This document shows, in pieces, positions 17,580 through 29,219 of a stretch of DNA of 64,000 bases. The translations under genes were made by a program, and so were the position numbers. Source of the stretch: Citricoccus zhacaiensis (GTDB lineage Bacteria > Actinomycetota > Actinomycetes > Actinomycetales > Micrococcaceae); NCBI RefSeq assembly GCF_014645315.1, contig NZ_BMLQ01000001.1, forward strand, positions 677,665 through 741,664, in the 5' to 3' direction. How positions within the stretch are numbered: the stretch's first letter is position 1; each line of letters begins with the position of its first letter. A model generated the notes under the pieces. That model searched no databases, was not told where the DNA came from, and worked only from the letters and a program-made list of their open reading frames with translations.

Positions 17580-18587
17580 ATGACCGAGTCGACTGCCGTG
17601 AACCCCGCCGCCACCGGACCCGACCGGGTCCTGTTCTACCCACCGGCCGATGCCCGCCGAGACGGCCCCTACCGCGAAGCGCATGCCGGACCGGCGCAGG
17701 CTGCGGCCGACGTCGGCGGCTCGGTGGTGCCGAGCGATGCCGACGCACCCTACGGAGACGGGTCCGCGACCGCCCTGGTGATGGTGTACCCGGTGCCGGT
17801 CGAGGACGTGGAGGCCATCCTGGCCGCCAACCCGTCGCTCGGATGGATTCAGCTGCCGTTCGCCGGGATCGAACGGTACGTGCCGCTGATCCGGAAGCGG
17901 ACGGACATCCAGTGGACCTCCGCGAAAGGTGTCTATGCGCCGCCCGTGGCCGAGCACGCCCTCGCGCTCACGCTCGCTCTGCTGCGGGACCTGCCCGAAC
18001 GGGTCCGTGCCACCGGATGGGGCCCCGGGGGCGGCACCACCCTGAACGGGCTGAACTGCGTGGTGGTCGGCGGGGGCGGGATCGCCCGCGAGTACCTGCG
18101 CCTGCTCAAGACCTGGGACACCACCGTCACCATGGTCCGGAGGACCGACGACGAGGTGCCCGGGGCGGACCGGACCGTCACCCAGGGCCGGTTGGACGAC
18201 GTCCTGCCGGGCGCCGACGTCGTGATGATCGCGGCAGCCGCCACGGACGAGACCCGCGGCATGATCGGGGCCCGGCAACTGGAGCTCATGGACCCCACGG
18301 CCATCCTGGTCAACATCGCGCGCGGAACGCTCGTGGACACCGACGCCCTGGTGGCGGCGCTGGCCGCCGGGTCCATCCGCAGTGCAGGACTGGACGTCAC
18401 CGACCCGGAGCCGCTCCCAGACGGGCACCCGTTGTGGGCCGAGCCGCGCTGCCTGATCACCCCGCACACGGCGGACACCCCGCAGATGTGCATCCCGTTG
18501 ATCAACGCCCGCAGCGAGCGGAACCTCGCCGCCCGTGCCGAGGGCTCCGCACTGGAGGGACGGGTGGACGCGGAGGCGGGGTACTGA
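17580..18587 (+). CDS. D-isomer-specific 2-hydroxyacid dehydrogenase
   Basis: A 335-residue NAD(P)-dependent dehydrogenase of D-2-hydroxy acids. The Rossmann motif is VVVGGGGIAREYLRLL near residue 162, the catalytic Arg is in NIARGTLVDTDALV, the catalytic acid is in the DPEPLPDGHPLW block, and the His is in LITPHTADTP. An N-terminal catalytic half of about 100 residues and a C-terminal return complete the fold. The exact hydroxy or keto acid cannot be told. It is divergent from the SDR gene and followed after 25 bases by the glutaminase gene. CAGCAT lies six bases before the ATG, again suggesting a leaderless mRNA. Confidence 0.9.
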   Translation: MTESTAVNPAATGPDRVLFYPPADARRDGPYREAHAGPAQAAADVGGSVVPSDADAPYGDGSATALVMVYPVPVEDVEAILAANPSLGWIQLPFAGIERYVPLIRKRTDIQWTSAKGVYAPPVAEHALALTLALLRDLPERVRATGWGPGGGTTLNGLNCVVVGGGGIAREYLRLLKTWDTTVTMVRRTDDEVPGADRTVTQGRLDDVLPGADVVMIAAAATDETRGMIGARQLELMDPTAILVNIARGTLVDTDALVAALAAGSIRSAGLDVTDPEPLPDGHPLWAEPRCLITPHTADTPQMCIPLINARSERNLAARAEGSALEGRVDAEAGY

Positions 18588-18600
18588 CCGCCAGGCCCTT

Positions 18601-18606
18601 TAGGCT
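18601..18606 (+). promoter_or_regulatory. Leaderless -10 element of the glutaminase gene
   Basis: TAGGCT ends six bases before the ATG at 18613, which points to a promoter independent of the upstream dehydrogenase gene. Confidence 0.6.
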
Positions 18607-18612
18607 GGGGTC

Positions 18613-20631
18613 ATGAGATCCCCCGTGCAGGACTACCTTGACCGGTTGGTCGACCAGATCCGCCCCGTGGACGAGGGCACCACTTACCAGGCCGTGCCCT
18701 CGGCCGCCGCCATGGACCGGAACCTGTTCGGGCTGGCCCTGACCACCGTCGAGGGCCACTGTTACGCCTCCGGGGACGCCGAGCACCCGTTCTCCCTCCA
18801 GTCGATCTCCAAGGCCTTCACCTACGGCATGGCCCTGGAGGACCTCGGACCGGTCAAGGTGCACGAGAAGATCGACGTGGAGCCCTCCGGCGACCCGTTC
18901 AACGAGATCTCCCTGCAGCCGGGCACCGGCCGCCCGGACAACCCCATGATCAATGCCGGGGCGATCACCACCACCTCGCTCATCAAGGGCCGCGGCGGGC
19001 GCGACCGCATCGGCCGGATCGTGAACACCTTCTCGGACGCCGCCGGACGGGACCTGAAGGTCTCGGAGTCCGTCTTCAAGGCTGAGGACAAGACCGGCCA
19101 CCGCAACCGGGCCCTGGCCTGGTTGCTGCGCTCGTTCGGGATCCTCGAATCCGACCCTGAGCCGTCCGTGCAGGACTACTTCCGCCAGTGCTCCATCCTG
19201 GTCACGGCCAAGGACCTGTCCATGATGGCCGCGACCCTGGCGAACCAGGGCGTGAACCCGGCCACCGGCGAACGCGTCTTCTCCCCGCAGGTGGTCCGCT
19301 GGGTGCTCTCCGTCATGTCCACGTGCGGGATGTATGACGACGCCGGCACCTGGGCCATCGAGGTCGGCCTGCCGGCCAAGTCCGGGGTCGGTGGCGGGCT
19401 GCTCGTGGTGGTCCCCGGGCAGATGGGCGTCGGGGTCTTCTCCCCGCCCCTGGACGAGCATGGGATGTCCGTGCGCGGCGGCGTGGCCATCAAGCAGATC
19501 GCCACCGATTTCGGCCTGCACTACGGTGATGTCCCGCCCCTGGGCCGCTCCACCATCCGGGCCCGGTACGACCTGTCCGAGGCGCCCTCCAGTGTCCCCC
19601 GCAGCGTCGAGGCCCTCCAGGCCCTCGAGGAGCACGGACCGGAATGCCGCATCATCGAGATCGGCGGTGACATCGGCTTCGCCGAGGCCGAGACCCTAGC
19701 CCGCGCCGCCGTCGGCCTGCCCGCCTCCGTCCGCACCCTCGTGGTGGACGTGCGCAAGGTGGACGACTTCGGCAAGGCCGCGGCCCGGATGCTTACCCAT
19801 GTGGTGCGCAATTTCCTGGAGGACCGCCGCGACCTGATCCTCGTGGACGACGACACCGCGCTCACCCAGTCCCTGCTGGACTACGCGGCGGACACGGAGG
19901 ACGGGGCCCTGCCGGATCCGATGCCGGAGACCACCACCTGGTCCACGCCTGCCGGGTCCACGGCCGGCGGAGCCGGAACCTCCGGCGGGAACGCCGGCGG
20001 AGGTGGAGCCGACAGCTTCACCTCTGACGCTGCCGTCTCTGACCTGGCCCCCGCCGACCTGGACGCGGACGGCACGGCGGAGGCCTCCGTCGAGCCCGAA
20101 TTCCGATTGTTCCTCTCCCGGTCCCTCGCGCTGGAGTGGATCGAACAGCGGATGCTGGCCCGCCATGCCCCCGACCTGGTGCCCACCGGCGACCAGGAGC
20201 CGACGCGGTCCCCGCTGTTGGAGATGCTCAACGAGGAGGACGCCCTCACCCTGTCCGCGTTCATGGAGACCCGCAGTTACCGGGCCGGGCAGGTCATTCG
20301 CCGGGCGGGGCAGCCGTTCGGCGGGATCTACTTCATCACTGCGGGGCAGGTCGAGCTCACCAGCCAGGGCTCCGGCGGACGTCGCTACCGGCAGGCCTAT
20401 CTCTCCCCCGGCATGATCTTCGGCGAGATCGCGCTCGGCCAAGCCGGCCGGCAGCTCACCACGGTGCGCGCCATGGGTCCGGTGACCACCCGGGTGCTCA
20501 CGGCCCAGGTGATCTCCGCCCTCGAGGAGTCCGATCCGCAGCTGGCCATCAAGCTGTGGTCCGCCCTGGCGCGGGACGCCTACACCTCGGTGGAGCAGAT
20601 GAGCCGGGAATCCGGCGCCCGCTTCGAGTGA
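18613..20631 (+). CDS. glsA: Three-domain glutaminase A: glutaminase + STAS + cyclic-nucleotide-binding domain
   Basis: A 672-residue fusion. Residues 1-310 are a serine-dependent glutaminase (glutamine to glutamate and ammonia) with the SxxK catalytic pair Ser64/Lys67 in LQSISKAFTYG and the conserved MINAGAITTTSL. Residues of about 330-435 form a STAS domain (IIEIGGDIGFAEAETLA, DVRKVDDFGKAAARML). After a glycine/threonine-rich linker (about 440-490), residues 540-660 form a cyclic-nucleotide-binding beta-roll with SPGMIFGEIALGQAG. The phosphate-binding Arg-Thr/Ser-Ala is not standard (GRQLTTVRA), so nucleotide binding needs proof. Typical GlsA stops near 310 residues. An amino-acid permease follows. 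Confidence 0.94.
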   Translation: MRSPVQDYLDRLVDQIRPVDEGTTYQAVPSAAAMDRNLFGLALTTVEGHCYASGDAEHPFSLQSISKAFTYGMALEDLGPVKVHEKIDVEPSGDPFNEISLQPGTGRPDNPMINAGAITTTSLIKGRGGRDRIGRIVNTFSDAAGRDLKVSESVFKAEDKTGHRNRALAWLLRSFGILESDPEPSVQDYFRQCSILVTAKDLSMMAATLANQGVNPATGERVFSPQVVRWVLSVMSTCGMYDDAGTWAIEVGLPAKSGVGGGLLVVVPGQMGVGVFSPPLDEHGMSVRGGVAIKQIATDFGLHYGDVPPLGRSTIRARYDLSEAPSSVPRSVEALQALEEHGPECRIIEIGGDIGFAEAETLARAAVGLPASVRTLVVDVRKVDDFGKAAARMLTHVVRNFLEDRRDLILVDDDTALTQSLLDYAADTEDGALPDPMPETTTWSTPAGSTAGGAGTSGGNAGGGGADSFTSDAAVSDLAPADLDADGTAEASVEPEFRLFLSRSLALEWIEQRMLARHAPDLVPTGDQEPTRSPLLEMLNEEDALTLSAFMETRSYRAGQVIRRAGQPFGGIYFITAGQVELTSQGSGGRRYRQAYLSPGMIFGEIALGQAGRQLTTVRAMGPVTTRVLTAQVISALEESDPQLAIKLWSALARDAYTSVEQMSRESGARFE

Positions 20632-20712
20632 CCAATGAATCATTGACCCCCGCATCCCGGGCGGGCCACACTGCGAACACCCGTGTGACCTGTGCAGATG
20701 CCGGAGGCAATC

Positions 20713-22227
20713 ATGAGCACCACCACGCCGGACGTCCCCAGCGCCCCTCCTGAGGAGGGCGAGGGCGAACTCAAACGGGTCCTCGGGCCCAAGCTGTTGC
20801 TGCTGTTCATCGTCGGCGACGTGCTGGGGGCCGGGATCTACGCGGTCACCGGTGAGATGGCCGGCATGGTCGGCGGCATCCTGTGGCTGCCGTTCCTGCT
20901 GGCCTTCGCCGTGGCCACGATGACCGCCTTCTCCTACTTGGAGTTGGTCACCCACTATCCGCAGGCTGCCGGGGCAGCGCTCTATACGCACAAGGCCTTC
21001 GGCATCCACTTCGTCACGTTCCTGGTGGCCTTCGCCGTGGTGTGTTCCGGCATCACCAGTGCGTCCACCTCGGCCAACGTGCTGGCGCAGAACTTCTTCG
21101 GCGGGCTGGAGGTCAACGGCTGGATGGGCGAGGCCGGCCCCGGCGCGGTGATGGGCGTGGCCCTGGGCTTCATGGTGCTGCTGGCGTTGATCAACCTGCG
21201 CGGGGTGGGCGAGAGCATCAAGTTCAACGTCGTCCTGACGCTGGTGGAGATGACGGCCCTGTGCATCGTGATCGGGGTGGGCTTCTTCGCGATGGCCCAG
21301 GGCGGCTCGGACCTCAGCCAGATCTTCGTGTTCCAGGACAACAATGACAAGGGGCTCTTCCTCGCCGTCACCGCAGCCACCTCCATCGCGTTCTTCGCCA
21401 TGGTGGGCTTCGAGGACTCGGTGAACATGGTCGAGGAGACCAAGGATCCCATCCGCATCTTCCCCCGAACCATGCTGACCGGCCTGGGCATCGCGGTGCT
21501 CTTCTACATGCTGGTGGCCATCTCCGCCGTGGCCGTGCTGTCCCCCACCGAGCTGTCCACGATCGGCGAGGCCGAGGGCGAGGCGCTGCTCGAAGTGGTG
21601 AAGCAGGGCTCCCCGGGTTTCCCCGTGGACCGGATCTTCCCCTTCCTGGCGGTATTCGCCGTGGCCAACACCGCCCTGATCAACATGCTGATGGCCAGCC
21701 GGCTGGTCTACGGCATGGCCAAGCAGAACGTGTTGCCGCGGCCGCTGGGTCAGGTACTGCGGACCCGCCGCACCCCCTGGGTCGCGATCATCTTCACCAC
21801 CGTCCTGGCCCTGTTCCTCATCTGGTACGTCACCAGCGACCCCGAGAGCAACATCGTCACCAACCTCTCCAGCACCACCGCCCTGTTGCTGCTCTGCGTC
21901 TTCACCGTGGTGAACGTGGCCTGCATCGTGCTGCGGCGCCGGAGGGGCGCGGAACCGGAATCGGGCTCGCACTCGAAGAGGGCCTTCAACTCCCCCGCCG
22001 TGCTGCCCTACCTTGCGGGACTCTTCTCCCTGTTCCTGGCGGGTCCCTGGGTGGATCGGGATCGCATCGTCTACCAGATCGCCGGCGGACTGATGGTCCT
22101 CGGGATCGCCCTGTGGGTGCTCACGTACTTCCTCAACAAAGCCAGTCACCGGAAGCGGGGCGCACCGGTCGGGGACGTCCTGATCGGCCGGGACGAGGAC
22201 CTGCCGCCACGGCCGCCGGGCAGATGA
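20713..22227 (+). CDS. APC-family amino acid permease
   Basis: A 504-residue transporter with 12 predicted membrane spans. The first span region LLLLFIVGDVLGAGIYAVTG carries the substrate-binding glycine-rich unwound helix (GAGIY) of the amino acid-polyamine-organocation family, and FFAMVGFEDSVNMVEETKDP is the conserved helix 6 region. Start ATG 20713 has CGGAGG upstream. Lying 81 bases after the glutaminase gene on the same strand, it may import glutamine, glutamate or another amino acid linked to that enzyme; this is contextual only. A very long hairpin follows. Confidence 0.9.
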   Translation: MSTTTPDVPSAPPEEGEGELKRVLGPKLLLLFIVGDVLGAGIYAVTGEMAGMVGGILWLPFLLAFAVATMTAFSYLELVTHYPQAAGAALYTHKAFGIHFVTFLVAFAVVCSGITSASTSANVLAQNFFGGLEVNGWMGEAGPGAVMGVALGFMVLLALINLRGVGESIKFNVVLTLVEMTALCIVIGVGFFAMAQGGSDLSQIFVFQDNNDKGLFLAVTAATSIAFFAMVGFEDSVNMVEETKDPIRIFPRTMLTGLGIAVLFYMLVAISAVAVLSPTELSTIGEAEGEALLEVVKQGSPGFPVDRIFPFLAVFAVANTALINMLMASRLVYGMAKQNVLPRPLGQVLRTRRTPWVAIIFTTVLALFLIWYVTSDPESNIVTNLSSTTALLLLCVFTVVNVACIVLRRRRGAEPESGSHSKRAFNSPAVLPYLAGLFSLFLAGPWVDRDRIVYQIAGGLMVLGIALWVLTYFLNKASHRKRGAPVGDVLIGRDEDLPPRPPGR

Positions 22228-22258
22228 CGGCCCCGTCACCAGCCCTCTGAATCTGTAG

Positions 22259-22313
22259 GTCGAGAACGCCCCGCTTCCCCGGATCTTCTCCGGGGAAACG
22301 GGGCGTTCTCGAC
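22259..22313. terminator. Exceptionally long hairpin, probable bidirectional terminator
   Basis: An inner 9-bp stem and an outer perfect 15-bp stem are separated by a single C-A mismatch (arms 22259-22283 and 22289-22313, loop 22284-22288). It sits between the convergent permease and icd genes, 16 bases past the icd stop. About 25 paired positions are far more than termination needs, so a repetitive hairpin family is an alternative. Confidence 0.75.
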
Positions 22314-22329
22314 CGCCAGTTGCGAAGGG

Positions 22330-24645
<2,316 letters not shown>

Positions 24646-24724
24646 CTACCGGAATGGCGGGCGCGGCCACCTCACGTGACCGGCCCGCCACCACCGCCGG
24701 GGCTTTCGCCTGAGCCCTGGAACC

Positions 24725-26422
24725 TCAGCCGTGGAAGAAGTGCCGTGCCCCCGTGAAGTACATGGTGACGCCGGCGGCCTCGGCCGCGGCGATGACGTCC
24801 TCGTCCCGGACGGAGCCACCCGGCTGCACGACGGCGCGCACGCCGGCGTCGATGAGGATCTGCAGGCCGTCGGCGAAGGGGAAGAAGGCGTCAGAGGCCG
24901 CCACGGCCCCGCGGGCCCGCTCCGGCGCGCCGGTGCCGCTCACGTTCTCCGCACCACCCGCCGTCGTGATCTCCGCGGTGACCTCCTGGGCGCCCGTGGA
25001 GGCGGCCCCCAAGGTGTTGGCCCGCTCCACGGCCAGGCGGCAGGAGTCCAGGCGGTTGACCTGGCCCATGCCGATGCCGACCGTCGCCCCGCCGCTGGCC
25101 AACAGCACGGCGTTGGACTTCGGCGCCCGCACGGCCCGCCACGCGAAGGCGAGGTCGGCCAGGGTCTCCGGATCGGCGGCCGGGCCGGCCGCCAGGGTCC
25201 AGGTCTCGGGGTCGTCACCGGCGGCGTCCACCGCGTCCCGGGCCTGCAGCAGCATGCCTCCTGAGACCTGCTTGTACTCCACGGAATCCCGGGCGAAGCC
25301 CTCCGGCAGACGCAGCAGGCGGATGTTCTTCTTGGCCGAGAGGATCTCCAGGGCCTCGGCGGAGAAGGACGGTGCGATGACGACCTCGGTGAAGATGCCC
25401 TGGACGGTGTTCGCCATGCCGACGGTGACCTCGCGGTTGGCGGCGATCACGCCACCGAAGGCGGAGACCGGGTCGCAGTCATGGGCCTTGCGGTGCGCTT
25501 CGCCGATCGCATCCTCCCCGGACTCGACGGCGACGCCGACGCCGCAGGGATTGGCGTGCTTGACGATGGCCACGGCCGGCTGGTCGAAGTCGTACGCCGC
25601 ACGCAGGGCGGCGTCAGCGTCGGCGTAGTTGTTGTAGCTCATGGCCTTGCCGTGCAGCAGCTCGGCCTGGGCGATGCCCGGCGTGGCACCGTCCTCCACA
25701 TACAGCGCGGCCGACTGATGCGGGTTCTCGCCATAGCGCAGCGTCTGCGCCCGCTGCAGGGTCACCCCGGCGTAGGGCGGGAAGAGGTTGACTTCCCCGG
25801 CCCCGGCTTCCTCCTCTGCCTCGAACTGGGCCGCCGTCCAGGCGGCCACCGCGTTGTCATACGCGGCGGTGTGGGCGAAGGCCAGGGCCGCGAGCCGGCG
25901 TCGTGCCGGGAGGTCGAAGCCGCCCTGCTGTGCGGCGGAGACCACGTCGCCGTACTTCCCCGGATCCACGACGACGGCCACGGACGGGTGGTTCTTGGCT
26001 GCGGCCCGCACCATGGAGGGTCCGCCGATGTCGATCTGCTCGACGACCTCGTCCTGGCCGGCACCGGAGCGGACCGTGTCCACGAAGGGGTAGAGGTTCA
26101 CCACGACCAGGTCGAAGGGCTGGATGTCCATCTGTTCGAGCTGGGCCACGTGGTCCTCGCGGCGGCGGTCGGCGAGGATGCCGGCGTGGACCATCGGGTG
26201 GAGGGTCTTGACGCGGCCGTCCAGGCATTCCTGGAAACCGGTCACCTCGGACACCTCGGTGACGGGCACGCCGGCGCCCGCGATCCGCTGGGCCGTTGAA
26301 CCCGTGGAGACGATCTGCACGCCGGCGGCGTGGAGCCCGGCGGCCAGTTCCTCCAGACCGGTCTTGTCGTAGACGGAAATCAGGGCCCGCTTGAGCGGGA
26401 CGCGGTCGAGCTGGATGGTCAC
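24725..26422 (-). CDS. purH: Bifunctional AICAR transformylase/IMP cyclohydrolase
   Basis: A 565-residue PurH, which carries out the last two steps of IMP synthesis. The N-terminal cyclohydrolase domain has [18 protein letters not shown] and [12 protein letters not shown]. The C-terminal transformylase has [26 protein letters not shown] and the catalytic [11 protein letters not shown], and ends [15 protein letters not shown]. The GTG at 26422 is preferred because CAGGAG lies seven bases upstream; the frame runs 43 codons further without homology. In many actinobacteria purH directly follows purN, but here purN is 11 kb away on the same strand. AGTGTA at 26501-26506 (TACACT on the minus strand) is a possible -10. 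Confidence 0.97.
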   Translation of the reverse strand: MTIQLDRVPLKRALISVYDKTGLEELAAGLHAAGVQIVSTGSTAQRIAGAGVPVTEVSEVTGFQECLDGRVKTLHPMVHAGILADRRREDHVAQLEQMDIQPFDLVVVNLYPFVDTVRSGAGQDEVVEQIDIGGPSMVRAAAKNHPSVAVVVDPGKYGDVVSAAQQGGFDLPARRRLAALAFAHTAAYDNAVAAWTAAQFEAEEEAGAGEVNLFPPYAGVTLQRAQTLRYGENPHQSAALYVEDGATPGIAQAELLHGKAMSYNNYADADAALRAAYDFDQPAVAIVKHANPCGVGVAVESGEDAIGEAHRKAHDCDPVSAFGGVIAANREVTVGMANTVQGIFTEVVIAPSFSAEALEILSAKKNIRLLRLPEGFARDSVEYKQVSGGMLLQARDAVDAAGDDPETWTLAAGPAADPETLADLAFAWRAVRAPKSNAVLLASGGATVGIGMGQVNRLDSCRLAVERANTLGAASTGAQEVTAEITTAGGAENVSGTGAPERARGAVAASDAFFPFADGLQILIDAGVRAVVQPGGSVRDEDVIAAAEAAGVTMYFTGARHFFHG

Positions 26423-26568
26423 GGATGGGCTCCTGCGATCGGGTCGGGGCGGGGACGACGCCGGCCGGGCGCGTTGATCGTGCGGCCCGACGCCGGAACC
26501 AGTGTAGGCCGGTGGGGCGGCCCCGCGGTGGGGATGAACCGGAGGGGGCACCGATGCCCCGCAGTGCC

Positions 26569-27279
26569 TCAGCGGTGGTCGCTCAACCCGTAGAACCAGG
26601 TGATGTGGTGGCGCAGCGCCTCCGCCGCGTCTTCCCCGCGCCGCTCTCGGACGGCCTGCAGGACCCCGCGGTGCTGTTCCTGGAGGGTGCAGCTGACCTC
26701 GGGCCAGCTCTCGAGTCCGGACACGGTCTCCTGGACGTAGCCGATGGTGGCTTCGCGCAGGGACGCCATCATGGTCTCCACCACCACGTTGCCGGCCAGG
26801 GAGGTCAGCAGGATGTGAAACTGGGCATCACTTTCGTGGAATCTGTCAGCCGGCAGCCCAGGAGTGTCCATCTCATCCAGCAGCTGAGCGGCCTCCTCCA
26901 GTATTCGCCGCCGTTCCGGGGAGTCCGGCCGCTTCTCCGATTCCAGGGCCGCTTGGGTCTCCAGCAACAACCGCGCTTCCACGATGTCCCCGATCGGCAG
27001 GGCCTGCGTGGCGATGTGCATCCGCAACGCCCACGCAAGCGCCGTCGAGGGTTCGGAGATCACCACGGCCCCGGCCGACGGACCGGACCCGGTGGCCGAC
27101 CGGACCAGGCCCATGGCATCAAGCACCCGGATCGCCTCACGGACCGAGGCCCGGGAGATCTCGAACTGCTCGGCCAGGTGGCGCTCTCCGGGGAGTTTCT
27201 CTCCGACGCTGATCACGCCCGTGCGCAGTTGGTCTTCAAGCCAGGCGAGGATCGCCGTATAGGCGCGGGGTGCGGGCAC
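26569..27279 (-). CDS. GntR/FadR-family regulator, likely lactate repressor LldR
   Basis: A 236-residue FadR-subfamily regulator. The N-terminal winged helix (about 1-75) includes [29 protein letters not shown], of which the recognition helix is [13 protein letters not shown]. The C-terminal FCD domain has the metal-ligand pattern [10 protein letters not shown] and [12 protein letters not shown] plus a third His near the end. The start is GTG with AGGAGAAG upstream. It follows lctP after 46 bases in one operon, and two perfect copies of TGTGGTCTGACCACA flank the lctP-lutA intergenic region. That palindrome is the type bound by FadR-like proteins, so derepression by L-lactate is the natural reading. 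Confidence 0.88.
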   Translation of the reverse strand: MPAPRAYTAILAWLEDQLRTGVISVGEKLPGERHLAEQFEISRASVREAIRVLDAMGLVRSATGSGPSAGAVVISEPSTALAWALRMHIATQALPIGDIVEARLLLETQAALESEKRPDSPERRRILEEAAQLLDEMDTPGLPADRFHESDAQFHILLTSLAGNVVVETMMASLREATIGYVQETVSGLESWPEVSCTLQEQHRGVLQAVRERRGEDAAEALRHHITWFYGLSDHR

Positions 27280-27325
27280 GGGCGTTCTTCTCCTGGGGTG
27301 ACGGGACTGCTGACCAGTCTAGGAC

Positions 27326-28996
27326 TCAGGCCGCGGGCAGCATCCACGCCAGCACATTGGACTGCAGGAACACGATGGTGCACAGCAGTAGCAGGAGACC
27401 GACCGACCACCAGATCACGGACTTGAAGATGGCCGACTCCTTGCCCTCCATGCTCACCGCCGTGGCCGCGATGGCCAACGACTGCGGGGAGATCATCTTG
27501 CCGACCACGCCACCGGAGGTGTTGGCCGCCGTCATCAGGTGCGGGTCCAAGCCTGCTTCCAGGGCCGCGGTCTTCTGCAGGTTGGCGAACAGCGCATTGG
27601 CAGAGGTGTCCGAACCGGTCACCGCTGTGCCCATCCACCCCAGGACCGGGGAGAAGAAGGCGAACGCCGCACCGAGTCCGGCGACCCAGGTCCCCATGGC
27701 GATCGTCTGGCCGGAGAAGTTCATGACGTAGGCCAGGGACAGCACGGTCATGATGGTCAGGGCTGCGAACCGCATCTTCCAGAACGTCCGGCCGATCTCC
27801 ATCACGGCGTTCCCCCAGGACAGCCGGAACCTGCCCTGGGCGTCGAAGACCGCATAGGCTCCGGCGACGATCAGGCCGGCGATCAGCAGCAGCGTCCCCG
27901 GGCTGGAGAGCCACTGGAAGTTGTAGACGGTGCTGGTGAGGGGTTCGCCCTCCGGGTTGAGCAGGCGGCCGTCCAGCCCGGGCCACGGGATCGCGACGTC
28001 CGTGGCCGCCAGGGCGGCCGGGATGTCCACCCCGGCCTTCCACAACTTGGCGATGCCGAAGACGGCGACCACCAGGATGTAGGGCATGACCGCCATCCAC
28101 ACGCGGACCGGGGTCAGGTTCCCCGTTGCGGCGGGCTTCTCCACGCCCATGCGTCCTCGCACGGCATCGGCTCCCCGCGGCTTCCAGAAACGCAGGAGGA
28201 CGACGGCGGCAGCCATTCCGGCCAGCGCGGCGACGACGTCCGTCAGTTCATAGGAGAAATGTGTGGCGCTCCACCATTGGGCCAGGGCGAACGTGCCACC
28301 GATGGCCAGGGCAGCGGGCCAGGCCTCCCGCAGGCCACGGAACCCGTCGATGATGACGAGCAGGAAGAACGGAACCAGCAGAGCCAGGAACGGGGCCTGG
28401 TGTCCGACGACGGCGCCGATGTCGGCCGGGTCGAGATTCGTCAGCACCCCCGCCGTGGTGATCGGGATGCCGATGGCGCCGAAGGCCACGGGCGCGGTGT
28501 TCGCGATGAGCACCACGGTGGCGGTCTTCAGGGGCTTCAGGCCGAGGGCCAGGATCATGGTGGCGGTGATGGCCACGGGCGCTCCGAAGCCGGCCAACGC
28601 CTCCAGCAGGCCACCGAAGCAGAACGCGATGAGGATGGTCTGGATGCGCAGGTCTCCACCGCCGATCGTGTCGAAAATGGCGCGCATGTCCTCGAACCGC
28701 CCGCTGAGGACCGTCACCTGGTAGAACCACAGCGCCAGGACCACGATCCACACGATGGGGAACAGGCCGAAGACGGCGCCCTGGGTGGCCGACAGCAGAG
28801 TGAGGTCCCATGGCATGCCGAAACCAATGACGGCGATGACGATGGCCACGACCAGCGCGGCTGCACCGGAGACATGCGCCCGGGCCTTGGCCCCGAGCAG
28901 CATGACGAAGAAGGTGATGAGGGGCAGGGTGGCGACGAGTGCCGAGAGCGCCACGCTGCCTCCGATGGCATCGGTGGTCGCGGTGAAGGTGTCCAC
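27326..28996 (-). CDS. lctP: L-lactate permease
   Basis: A 556-residue LctP-family transporter with about 13 membrane spans, a lactate/glycolate:proton symporter. Conserved blocks include FGLFPIVWIVVLALWFYQV, CFGGLLEALAGFGAPVAITA, SPVLGWMGTAVTGSDTSANA and NTSGGVVGKMISPQSLAIA. The GTG at 28996 with CAGGAG upstream gives the normal family length; the frame extends 18 codons further into the operator. It is divergent from lutABC across a shared regulatory region and is followed by its likely repressor gene, so uptake and oxidation of lactate are co-regulated. Confidence 0.95.
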   Translation of the reverse strand: MDTFTATTDAIGGSVALSALVATLPLITFFVMLLGAKARAHVSGAAALVVAIVIAVIGFGMPWDLTLLSATQGAVFGLFPIVWIVVLALWFYQVTVLSGRFEDMRAIFDTIGGGDLRIQTILIAFCFGGLLEALAGFGAPVAITATMILALGLKPLKTATVVLIANTAPVAFGAIGIPITTAGVLTNLDPADIGAVVGHQAPFLALLVPFFLLVIIDGFRGLREAWPAALAIGGTFALAQWWSATHFSYELTDVVAALAGMAAAVVLLRFWKPRGADAVRGRMGVEKPAATGNLTPVRVWMAVMPYILVVAVFGIAKLWKAGVDIPAALAATDVAIPWPGLDGRLLNPEGEPLTSTVYNFQWLSSPGTLLLIAGLIVAGAYAVFDAQGRFRLSWGNAVMEIGRTFWKMRFAALTIMTVLSLAYVMNFSGQTIAMGTWVAGLGAAFAFFSPVLGWMGTAVTGSDTSANALFANLQKTAALEAGLDPHLMTAANTSGGVVGKMISPQSLAIAATAVSMEGKESAIFKSVIWWSVGLLLLLCTIVFLQSNVLAWMLPAA

Positions 28997-29036
28997 GCGT
29001 ATCTCCTGGAGTGGGCGGGTGCGGGACGACCCGCAC

Positions 29037-29064
29037 TGTGGTCTGACCACAGTGGTCAGGCCAC
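29037..29064. promoter_or_regulatory. Repressor operators O1 and O2 at the lctP promoter
   Basis: TGTGGTCTGACCACA (29037-29051) is a perfect palindrome around the central T. Directly beside it GTGGTCAGGCCAC (29052-29064) is the same palindrome with one mismatch. Both lie immediately downstream of the lctP -10, over the expected transcription start. They are presumed targets of the GntR-family protein encoded at 26569-27279. Confidence 0.8.
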
Positions 29065-29068
29065 ACAG

Positions 29069-29096
29069 GTTATATGGTGCGCATCACAGTCGTCAA
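29069..29096 (-). promoter_or_regulatory. Sigma-70-type promoter of lctP-lldR
   Basis: On the minus strand TTGACG (29096-29091), a 16-base spacer and TATAAC (29074-29069) each match the housekeeping consensus at five of six positions. It is the best canonical promoter in the window. Confidence 0.75.
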
Positions 29097-29134
29097 TCGC
29101 CTCAAGCACGCTTCCGCCGGGCCACCCCACGCCG

Positions 29135-29175
29135 TTGTGTGACGCATGCCATGGTGCTAGTGTGGTCTGACCACA
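29135..29175 (+). promoter_or_regulatory. lutABC promoter with overlapping operator O3
   Basis: TTGTGT (29135-29140), a 17-base spacer and TAGTGT (29158-29163) form a plausible promoter. The perfect palindrome TGTGGTCTGACCACA at 29161-29175, identical to O1, overlaps the -10. Binding there would block lutABC, matching a lactate-inducible operon. Confidence 0.75.
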
Positions 29176-29219
29176 GGCTCCCAGTTGTGCCTGCACACTC
29201 CCTCGTTCTCGGAGGTCCC

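Noticed and set aside
19696-22239. 847-codon minus-strand open frame across glsA and the permease
   Set aside because: Antisense shadow of two well-supported genes, rich in His/Gln/Gly/Asp.
26423-26551. N-terminal extension of purH upstream of the GTG at 26422
   Set aside because: Its 43 residues are Pro/Arg/Ser-rich with no family match, whereas the GTG has a well-placed ribosome binding site.
27539-29170. 543-codon plus-strand open frame opposite lctP
   Set aside because: Antisense shadow of the lactate permease; also reads through its promoter and operators.
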